A stretch of 64,000 bases of DNA from positions 1 through 64,000 of the forward strand of contig NVUJ01000001.1 of the NCBI GenBank assembly GCA_002733135.1. Reading direction: 5' to 3'. This stretch comes from Cycloclasticus sp. GTDB taxonomy: Bacteria; Pseudomonadota; Gammaproteobacteria; Methylococcales; Cycloclasticaceae. Each line of letters starts with the position of its first letter. The first letter of the stretch is position 1. Below are positions 9,388 to 17,040 of the stretch, piece by piece. Below the pieces are notes generated by a model. It did no database searches, had not been told where the DNA came from, and was given only the letters and a program-made list of their open reading frames with translations. A program made the translations under genes and the position numbers.

Positions 9388-10452
9388 ATGAAAAGCCTAA
9401 CTTTTATCCGATATAATAGAAAAGTTAATCATAATAATATTCTTAAGACGCTTGAAAATGATATTTATTTTTTAATGTTATCCGAGTTCGTACGCAAGGG
9501 TATTTTAAGAAATATTTTTTTTATTTATTTCTCGGAAGTTAATTATTCTAAAAGACACAATGGGATAGATATTCTTTTTTTAAAAAAAGCAGTTGATATT
9601 GCTCCTGAAGCTCTAAATACCCATTATTTATGGGTGAGAGGAGATAAAAAAGAATATTTACCACTAATTCGTATGGGTAAGTGGAATAAGCGGTTTTTTT
9701 ATGGAGCTAGTTCTTATTATATCCCTTATAAAACTTGGGGCTATGATGCAGTTTTGTTGGATGAGAATGAGCATATTTCAATTGTTCAAAAAGAGCAAGA
9801 AAACACATTAGGGCTAAGGCTATTAAAGCCAGCAAATGAACAAGTGTTTATGAAATTGGATAAGGTAGAGAAAATATATGATATCTGTATTTTTTCAACA
9901 CTACATAAAAATCCCGGAGCCTTTTTAAAAATATATGAGGCTTTCCCTGAGCTTAATTATGTTGTTATTGGACGTGATAATGTTCCAGAAATAGAACATA
10001 TTAAAGATAATAGTAATTTGAAATTAACGGGATTTATTTCACACGAAAAGGCAAATAAATATCTTAATCAGTCGAAAATAGGAATCATTTTGTCTTTAAG
10101 AGATGGAGCTCCTCGGGTTATTGTTGAATCAATGTCAGCAGGCCTACCGCAAATTGTTAATAAGCGTTTGTCGAGTGGTAAATCATACATAAACTCCTCA
10201 ACTGGTTTGTTTTCTGGGGATGATGAAATATTAGATAAAGTTGAATTCTTGTTAATGAATTATAAAAAAATGTCGCCTGAGGCATATTACAAGGAGCACT
10301 TTAGTTTAGAAAAAGCCACGAATAAACTATCAGAAAACTTAGATAAAATTGATGCTTTACCGCCCAAAAATAAATTATACAAACTAAAATTAAAATTATT
10401 CAATAATACAGTTATCAGTAAATTAAGAGGGCATGTCCTTAAGCGGTATTGA
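9388..10452 (+). CDS. Glycosyltransferase (GT-B, family 4-like)
   Basis: 354 residues. The C-terminal half has the GT-B pattern: LTGFISHEKANKYLNQSKIG, then RDGAPRVIVESMSAGLPQIV, where the E of VESMSAG matches the conserved nucleotide-sugar-binding Glu. The N-terminal half is divergent. The DNA is strikingly AT-rich, with many poly-A/T codons, consistent with a horizontally acquired glycan gene. It is last in the plus-strand run that starts at waaC and converges on the frameshifted sulfotransferase. Donor and acceptor unknown. Confidence 0.75.
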   Translation: MKSLTFIRYNRKVNHNNILKTLENDIYFLMLSEFVRKGILRNIFFIYFSEVNYSKRHNGIDILFLKKAVDIAPEALNTHYLWVRGDKKEYLPLIRMGKWNKRFFYGASSYYIPYKTWGYDAVLLDENEHISIVQKEQENTLGLRLLKPANEQVFMKLDKVEKIYDICIFSTLHKNPGAFLKIYEAFPELNYVVIGRDNVPEIEHIKDNSNLKLTGFISHEKANKYLNQSKIGIILSLRDGAPRVIVESMSAGLPQIVNKRLSSGKSYINSSTGLFSGDDEILDKVEFLLMNYKKMSPEAYYKEHFSLEKATNKLSENLDKIDALPPKNKLYKLKLKLFNNTVISKLRGHVLKRY

Positions 10453-10477
10453 GGCTTAAAGGTTTTCAATAATACCG
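10444..10477. terminator. Imperfect hairpin between convergent genes
   Basis: The arms cggtattga and tcaataataccg pair with a small bulge right at the stop of the glycosyltransferase. A weak T-rich stretch (ggtttttat) follows some distance away. It may end transcription of both convergent operons, but it lacks a proper adjacent U-tract. Confidence 0.3.
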
Positions 10478-10500
10478 TGTAAAAGTTAGGTTTTTATATA

Positions 10501-11359
10501 TTAGGTAAGGGGAGGCTGAAAAGATGGTTTATCTAGCCAATATTCACTATCGAGCGCGTAATATTCATTTAGCCTTTCAATTTCGTGATGGTAATAACTA
10601 TGTAAAAATTGCCATTCTTTTTCTGAAATATTTGCTATGTAGCGCGAAAGAGGAGCGATGTCTTCTTTAATGTTTTCACAGGGGGATTTGCTAACATTTA
10701 GGAAGTTGCAAACGCCCTTAAGTGATTTTTTTGCTGCGTATCTTAAATCTTCAGTTTTCAAAATGTGAATTTGTTGCTTAGGAAAGAAAAATTGTAGCCG
10801 CATTATCTGTTCCGTATACTAAGCCTCGGGCTAAATAACGATTTTCAAAAGAAAACCTTTTTGAGCGAGTGGGGAAAGTGTTATTAGGTGTGTTTTCTTC
10901 ACACTGAATGGCTTCTAAGAAGGGTCGGGTTTCTCTCCTTCTCTTTGTTTGCATATTCCAGTGCGAAAATGCTCGTTCAATTGGATTACGCAGGATAAGA
11001 ATTATTTTTAATTTTGGGTTGTAATTAAACATACGCTCCGCCGCTTGTGGATAGTACATATAAGCAGGGGTGACATCACCAATTAATTTGTGTGATGCCT
11101 TTGGTTTGAAGTGCATGTGATATTTATGATCAGAACTTATCATTTGGTTAAAAAGACGGTCGTCTTCAAAATAATGAAGCTCATTCCTTTTCTTTTTGGT
11201 CATGCATAATTCTGGATGCATCGCAAGAAACCGGTTTAGGGCTGAAGATCCTGATTTCTGTGCACCTGCAACGACGAAATTGACTTTCCGATTGAGCCCG
11301 ATTATCTCGCGTATAAGTGAAACTTGGATTCTAAAAAAATCTTTTCTATGTAGACGCAT
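10501..11359 (-). pseudogene. Sulfotransferase gene split by a 1-base frameshift
   Basis: Two track ORFs (10778-11359 and 10501-10803) are one Sulfotransfer_1-type gene of about 285 residues. The first part has the PAPS loop VAGAQKSGSSALNRFL and the 3'-phosphate motif ILILRNPIERAFSHW. It runs to RYLARGL and then goes out of frame. Removing one base (the G at about 10819, minus strand) restores RGLYTEQI, the usual continuation of this family, into FFFPKQQIHILKTEDL in the second ORF. Both catalytic motifs lie before the break, but the C-terminal region is lost. It is last in the minus-strand cluster, after the P450 gene. A sequencing error cannot be excluded because no long homopolymer is present. 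Confidence 0.8.
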
Positions 11360-11452
11360 TCAGTAGTTCTTGTTTCGATGATGACAGACTTGTGTATTGT
11401 AAACTAACTTTTATAAGGTACGGAGTGGATTCGAGGTGTACAAATGAAGGTA

Positions 11453-12667
11453 TCAAAGAGATAAAGGTTGGGAGGTTGATCTTTTAGTAAAAGATAGAGG
11501 GAGAGAGTTAAACCATCGATGACCAAAACGTGGTACCCGGTAACTTTCATTGTTCTGTACTGTTAATTCATTAAGGTTATTTACGATACACATGATTCCA
11601 GCTTCAATTTGATCTGTCGCTAATCGTCCACCAATACACGCGTGTTTTCCATACCCAAATGTAAGGTGATTATTTTTCTCTCTCGTAATGTCGAGTCGAT
11701 CGGGGAAAGCAAAATATTGTGAGTCCCTGTTTGCAGATGCTAAGACCAGAATAATTGCTTCACCTTGTTTAATCAGTTTATCTTGTATGAGCAAATCTTC
11801 TTTTGCTATTTTTGCAATTAATTGAGCAGGGGGGTCATAACGTAGGCATTCATCAGCTGCTAGTCTGGACTTTTCAGGGTGTTTTTGTAATAAAATTAAT
11901 TGTTCGGGGTGTTCTATTAAAGCAACAATTGAATTTGCTATGGCGCTGTCAATGTTTTCAACGCCGTCCGCAAATAGTAACATGCATGTGTCGACTATTT
12001 GAATATCCGTTAAATACGTTTCATTATAACGGGTACCAATAAGTTTACTAATTAAGTCATTCTCAGGCCTGTTTTTTCTTAGGTTTAAAAGGTTGCTGAA
12101 GTAATGGCGGAACAGGGCAAGCCCTTCTTCCATCTTAAGAAGAATCTCGTTAGATGGTATTGGAACAAAAAGATAAAAAAATAGTTCGCTCCACTTTTCT
12201 AGTAACCCCCAGTCTTCGGTGGGCACGCCAATGTTTTCGGCAATAACCTGTGTGGATAATGGTTTTCCAAAGTCCTGTATGAGGTCTATATGGCCTTTTG
12301 AATAGTGCTTTTCCAGCAAATTCTTTGCCAGAAGGTTGATATCTGGTGGGGTTTCTTTCAAGTGAGAAAAGTAGGCTTTACTAATTAATCGGCGTTGCTC
12401 TTTATGAATCGGCTGATCCATAAAAGGGATTATATTATTTGCAATTTCAGCTGAGATGTATTTATTAATGTTCCTCTTCCCAATTACCGCGTAACGGGAA
12501 GGTTGGTTGCTTAGCCGCGAGTCGCCAAGAGCATTCAAAATATCGGTGTATTGTGTCAGAACCCAATAACCCATTGGGCTTTTATACACAGGGTCATGTT
12601 CCCTCATGATTTTATAGGTGGGATAAGGGTCTACGATAAAAGTAGGATCAGAAAAGTTATAATTCAT
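11453..12667 (-). CDS. Cytochrome P450
   Basis: 404 residues, the usual size of soluble bacterial P450s. The I-helix shows FADGVENIDSA, where the common AGxxT is shifted to an acidic ENIDS form. The ExxR motif is ECLRYDPP, and the haem loop is FGYGKHACIGG with the axial Cys. It lies directly after the amidohydrolase (37 bp) and downstream of the two NRPS-like genes on the same strand. The likely role is oxidation of the product or of a carrier-bound precursor. No ferredoxin or reductase gene is nearby, so the redox partner must come from elsewhere. Confidence 0.92.
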   Translation of the reverse strand: MNYNFSDPTFIVDPYPTYKIMREHDPVYKSPMGYWVLTQYTDILNALGDSRLSNQPSRYAVIGKRNINKYISAEIANNIIPFMDQPIHKEQRRLISKAYFSHLKETPPDINLLAKNLLEKHYSKGHIDLIQDFGKPLSTQVIAENIGVPTEDWGLLEKWSELFFYLFVPIPSNEILLKMEEGLALFRHYFSNLLNLRKNRPENDLISKLIGTRYNETYLTDIQIVDTCMLLFADGVENIDSAIANSIVALIEHPEQLILLQKHPEKSRLAADECLRYDPPAQLIAKIAKEDLLIQDKLIKQGEAIILVLASANRDSQYFAFPDRLDITREKNNHLTFGYGKHACIGGRLATDQIEAGIMCIVNNLNELTVQNNESYRVPRFGHRWFNSLPLSFTKRSTSQPLSL

Positions 12668-12704
12668 GGGCTAAGGGACGGATACACATGAAAGTGTTTT
12701 AGCG

Positions 12705-13817
12705 TTACGTATTGTATTTTTTAATAACTTTGGCTATTTCAATGTCATTAAGCCGTAAATGCTCAGTTAAAATACCTCTATCGTTTTGATCTAATTTCAA
12801 GCCAGCTGCAATTTTTGCAAGAATATCTACATTGTAAAAGCGGGTGGCGGCTGACAACATAAAGACTTCATCAATTAGATTGGCGGTTGTACTAGGTGAA
12901 CATATATCCGCAACATTATCGGAGCCAAGTCGAAGGTGTACACCTGCCGCTAACATCTCCAGTACTCTGGGAAAGCAATTATAGGTTGGTGTTTGGAGGC
13001 CTCTTAATTGTCGCATTCCAATGGCTGCTGATGGGCAGCAAACGACACCAATATTACAGTCAACAAGGCCGTTTAAAAGTTTTTGAAATCTTGCTTCATC
13101 ATAGGTGGATGGAGAAATTAAATGGATGGCCCAAATCATGGGTTCACCATTTTCGGCAGACATTGGCCCAAATTCTTTGACGGCTTCAATTAAACGCTCT
13201 GTACCGCTTTCATTGGGTTCATTTCTTTGGTCAACGTGTACGTGGATGACTTTTTTATGTTGTTTGCTCAGCTGTAACATTCGATGGCAATTTTCCATAA
13301 AGCCAATATTATTAGGGTATTCATCAATGTCGTCAGCTTCTGGTAGGGCACCGATAAAGTCAGCTACTTTGGCGCTTTCTTCTAATAGAGCCCAGCTTTC
13401 GTGGTCTGTTTTTGCGTAACCTAAGGGGGAGTATGTGCCAAGCCTAAGGTCGATTTCGTGACTTCTAGCCTCTTTGATTGCAAGCATTGTATTAAAAGCT
13501 GACATGCCGACATTATCGTTCGTGACATCCACTACCGTATCTGCTCTATAGGTGTTACAAGCAACCATAACATCTAAGTAGGCGTTTACTCGTTTTTGCA
13601 TGTCCTCCTTCTCAAATGCGGGTCCAGTATGTAAAGCGGCTAACAGAGCATGCTTTTTATGTAAAGAAATGTATGATGTTTCGAGTACATGAATGTTAGC
13701 ACACTGCCAATATTTATCCTCTAGGGTTCCTGCCCTATCAAGGTGCATATGGGCATTAAAAATTCCACCAAGTTCTCGGATGCGCTTTTCAAGTTGAATA
13801 TAAAAGGGATTTACCAT
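12705..13817 (-). CDS. Metal-dependent amidohydrolase (cytosine deaminase/AtzC-like)
   Basis: 370 residues. Metal ligands of the amidohydrolase TIM barrel are visible: NAHMHLDRA near the N-terminus (HxH), IHVHVDQRNEP in the middle, WAIHLISPS, and LGSDNVADICSP with the conserved Asp late in the chain. The pattern is nearest to cytosine deaminase/N-isopropylammelide hydrolases. Placement between NRPS2 (31 bp) and the P450 (37 bp) suggests it hydrolyses or deaminates a biosynthetic intermediate, rather than acting in pyrimidine salvage. The substrate is unknown. Confidence 0.8.
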   Translation of the reverse strand: MVNPFYIQLEKRIRELGGIFNAHMHLDRAGTLEDKYWQCANIHVLETSYISLHKKHALLAALHTGPAFEKEDMQKRVNAYLDVMVACNTYRADTVVDVTNDNVGMSAFNTMLAIKEARSHEIDLRLGTYSPLGYAKTDHESWALLEESAKVADFIGALPEADDIDEYPNNIGFMENCHRMLQLSKQHKKVIHVHVDQRNEPNESGTERLIEAVKEFGPMSAENGEPMIWAIHLISPSTYDEARFQKLLNGLVDCNIGVVCCPSAAIGMRQLRGLQTPTYNCFPRVLEMLAAGVHLRLGSDNVADICSPSTTANLIDEVFMLSAATRFYNVDILAKIAAGLKLDQNDRGILTEHLRLNDIEIAKVIKKYNT

Positions 13818-13848
13818 TTTTTTTCCTAGATAGTGTTTATTTTTATTG

Positions 13849-16800
13849 TTAGCTTAAATTAAAAATCAAGCGTAAGTATTTAACGGGGAAATACAGCCAA
13901 GATACCTTAACATTTATTCTTTTTGCTGTGGATGCTTTGTCTTTAAACCAGATGTCATTATCTACAATATCGATTTCGAGTATGTACTTGCCGGGTCTAT
14001 TTGGAATTGATAAATTTAATGATTCAGTCGTTTGTTGCCCTGAAGTCAGTTTTTTCTGTAGGGGTTCACCAGGATCTATAAATAGAATATTGCGGCCTCT
14101 TTTATTGAGCCAACTATACCCGAGCGTTAGTAAGTGAGATGCTGATATATCCCAAGACTGAGTACTTGTATTTTTAACATGTAGCTTAAGCGTCATGCTT
14201 TCACCAGGTGAGGCATAAATTGTGTCTTGGGTTGTTATAGAAGCGAGATATGCATCATCAATAAGGTAGTTAAGCTTATTATTTGAGTTATTTGAGTTAG
14301 GGTGTTTTTGGTTCTCAAGTTGTGCAAGCTCAATCTGTGTTTCTAATGCTTTGGCGAGAACTTGGATGTTGGGCTCTTTAAAAAAATTACCGTGACCACC
14401 TGTGATTGTCGTGACTGTGAAACCACCGGAGTAAAACTTTTGCCAACTTATTTCAGGTTGGTTGAAATAATGGAGTGGATTACGACCACTGTCTTCGCCA
14501 TAAAAGAAAGCAACACGACCACGATATAAAAAAGGAACGAATTGTTCCTGCAGACATAACAGTGTTATTTCATGGCCCTGTTCTGTAAGTTGTTTAGCAA
14601 TCTGAAATGAAATTTGTGCAGATTGACAATTTCCTCCAATGATAAAAGGGCTAATTGCTTGTATTTCAAGAATCTCTTTTACATAGTAAGCAGCTAATAA
14701 ATTAATGTTTTCTTGGGATTTTTCCATCACTAAGTGACCGGAACGCATTGCGTATACAGGTTGCTCTTTACCAAGGTATTTAGCGAGTTGATCATACTCA
14801 TGGTTACCTTGGAAACACCAAAAGATTGCTTGCTTGGTTCCCTCGGTATTTTGTCCGGAAATAATAGAAGAAGATGATGCTCGTTTCCCTTTCCAGTTAG
14901 AAGTATGCGCAAATAGTTTGCGGTATATATCTGTCGATAAACCACAAAGCTGGGATAGCTCTTTAGTATTACTTCCAATGTTAGTAGCTGATGTATTAGC
15001 TTCAAGGCATTCAATGAATTTTTTGAAATTGCTGATTTCAAGAAGGGCGGATGTGGGAAGCCTTTCTCCAAGTTGGTTTTCGATTTTAACAACCAGTTGA
15101 GCTGCTAGGAGTGAATGCCCGCCTAATTCAAAGAAGTCGTCTAGTATGCTAATGTCATCATCTTGCCAAAGTACTTCTTTCCAAATTTGAGCAATTTTTT
15201 TTTCTAATATAGTTTTGGGAGCAACAAATTCTCGAGAAGATTTATCACGAGTAGAGTGAGGTAGGGGAAGGGCAGTGTTATCGGTTGTACCGTCTGCTAG
15301 AAGTGGGATATAAGCGATAGGGGTAATTGAATAAGGAACCCTATAATTTGGTAATTGCTCATCTAAATATGAACGAATTTCATTAGTATTAGGTATGTCG
15401 TACTGGTTGGGAACTATGTAAGCGGCAAGATTTTGGTTGCCAGTGCTAGTCTGTGTTTGGACAACAACGGCCCCATCAATTTTCGAGTGCTTGTGTAAAA
15501 GCTTTTCAATGGCTGATATTGGAGTACTGAGCTCTTTCAGATCCGCTAAAGAAATACTGGTGTCACTACAAAAGATTGTTAATGTTTCTACGAAGTTGTC
15601 AATCAGTTTGGTTATAGTCTCTTTGTTAAAACTGGTGGCGCTGTATTCGACAGTTCCAATTAAACTGCCGTTATTTAGCTCCATGTACATTGCTAAATTA
15701 AAGTCGGCAGTATCTTTTCGAATATTTATTTCCTCAACCTCTAGGCCATTAAGTATTAACTGGTGGTCACTGGTATTTCTAAAAGAAAATAACCCTTTAG
15801 TGAAAGAGGTTCTTGCAAGATGTTGGAACTTCATTAGTTCTTGAAATGGAAATTCTTGGTTCTCGAGGGAAGATAAAAAGGTTTTTTTAACTCGTGCTAT
15901 AACGTTACAGAGGGACGGGTTATTAGATAGGTTGTTTCTAATAACTAAGATATTATTGAAGTAGCCAATGGTGTTTTCAATATCTCGTCTATTTCTACAT
16001 GCAGCAGGCAAACATATACTTAAATCTTCTTGCCCGGTATATCGATGTAGAAGGACGTTGTACGCAGCAAGGAGCGTAATGAATAAGGTAACACCTTCGG
16101 TACGTGATAGATTATTCAATAGATGGTAGGTAGTGTTCGATATAGTGAAAGTTTGGTTATTATTCGACTCTTTAGACCGAGCTGGTGTTTTTGTATCTGT
16201 AGGAATAATTAACTCTCTGGTTGTATTATTGAGTTGGCTTTTCCAATAATCTCGTTGCTTGTTTAGTTGTCCCTTTTCTGAGATGGCATTATGCCAAGCG
16301 GCGTAATCGGCGTACTGAATATCAACGGGAAGTAATAATTCGGTCGATTGGTTATTATAGATTGAGGCGATTTCATTAATGAACAGTTCATTTGACCAAC
16401 CATCATAAATAATGTGATGAATGGTTATTGAGATAATGTGATCATCATCCGATATCTTGAAAATATCAAATACCCATAAAGGCCCTTCTGAGAGGTTAAA
16501 AATATAATTTGTTTGAGCACGCAGCTGATCTTTTATGTTGGTGCCTGAGTATTCTAAAGTTGGTAATTTGAGTTCGGTTTTTTTGAATTTAAGTGGGTAA
16601 GGGGCTGAGATTTCTATGTATGTTTCACCCTTTTCCTCATGAAAAGTTGTTCTTAAAACTTCATGTCGTGAAATAATTTCATTAATGGACCTTTCTAGGC
16701 GAGCATGGTCCAAAGTGCCTCTTAAGCGATAAGATGAATTTATATTGTATACATCACTGTTTGGTTGTAGCTTAATTAGTGACCATAATCTCTGTTGAGC

Positions 16801-17040
16801 GATAGATAGATTCAGTCTTTTGTCCCTGCTTATGGCAGGAATATTCTTAATTATTGGTATTTTTTCGTTGTTTGTCGGGGACTTTAGAAAAGCAATAATC
16901 TCTAATTTTCGTTCAGCCAGAGTATTTTTTAGCTCGGCATTTAGGGTGCCCCTAGGTGCGTTGATTTTTAATTTATCATCAACGAGCCAAAGTTTTATGT
17001 CTTTCTGAGCAAGGTCGATAAGAAGGTCTTGTATTAACAT
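13849..17040 (-). CDS. NRPS-like protein: docking, C, A-remnant, PCP, TE, beta domain
   Basis: 1063 residues. Order: a TubC-type N-terminal docking domain (1-60: LLIDLAQKDIKLWLVDDKLK); a condensation domain (about 75-490) with intact HHIIYDG; a short stretch matching only the C-terminal subdomain of an adenylation domain (about 505-600), in which the usual NGK of motif A10 reads DGT; a PCP with FFELGGHSL (about 645); and a thioesterase-like alpha/beta hydrolase (about 730-910). The nucleophile elbow of the last reads GGNCQSA, with Cys where Ser is usual, and a His follows in GGHGNF. A further ~140-residue all-beta-looking domain (LHVKNTSTQSWD, LGYSWLNKRG) ends the chain. The ~400-residue A core is missing, so the PCP cannot be loaded in cis. 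The start overlaps the upstream stop (TAATG). Confidence 0.88.
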   Translation of the reverse strand: MLIQDLLIDLAQKDIKLWLVDDKLKINAPRGTLNAELKNTLAERKLEIIAFLKSPTNNEKIPIIKNIPAISRDKRLNLSIAQQRLWSLIKLQPNSDVYNINSSYRLRGTLDHARLERSINEIISRHEVLRTTFHEEKGETYIEISAPYPLKFKKTELKLPTLEYSGTNIKDQLRAQTNYIFNLSEGPLWVFDIFKISDDDHIISITIHHIIYDGWSNELFINEIASIYNNQSTELLLPVDIQYADYAAWHNAISEKGQLNKQRDYWKSQLNNTTRELIIPTDTKTPARSKESNNNQTFTISNTTYHLLNNLSRTEGVTLFITLLAAYNVLLHRYTGQEDLSICLPAACRNRRDIENTIGYFNNILVIRNNLSNNPSLCNVIARVKKTFLSSLENQEFPFQELMKFQHLARTSFTKGLFSFRNTSDHQLILNGLEVEEINIRKDTADFNLAMYMELNNGSLIGTVEYSATSFNKETITKLIDNFVETLTIFCSDTSISLADLKELSTPISAIEKLLHKHSKIDGAVVVQTQTSTGNQNLAAYIVPNQYDIPNTNEIRSYLDEQLPNYRVPYSITPIAYIPLLADGTTDNTALPLPHSTRDKSSREFVAPKTILEKKIAQIWKEVLWQDDDISILDDFFELGGHSLLAAQLVVKIENQLGERLPTSALLEISNFKKFIECLEANTSATNIGSNTKELSQLCGLSTDIYRKLFAHTSNWKGKRASSSSIISGQNTEGTKQAIFWCFQGNHEYDQLAKYLGKEQPVYAMRSGHLVMEKSQENINLLAAYYVKEILEIQAISPFIIGGNCQSAQISFQIAKQLTEQGHEITLLCLQEQFVPFLYRGRVAFFYGEDSGRNPLHYFNQPEISWQKFYSGGFTVTTITGGHGNFFKEPNIQVLAKALETQIELAQLENQKHPNSNNSNNKLNYLIDDAYLASITTQDTIYASPGESMTLKLHVKNTSTQSWDISASHLLTLGYSWLNKRGRNILFIDPGEPLQKKLTSGQQTTESLNLSIPNRPGKYILEIDIVDNDIWFKDKASTAKRINVKVSWLYFPVKYLRLIFNLS

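Noticed and set aside
10778-10850. Programmed ribosomal frameshifting in the sulfotransferase
   Set aside because: No slippery heptamer, pseudoknot or internal Shine-Dalgarno visible at the junction; mutation or sequencing error is simpler.
15437-15844. Plus-strand ORF of 135 residues inside the NRPS-like gene
   Set aside because: Antisense shadow; the missing adenylation core is not encoded there.
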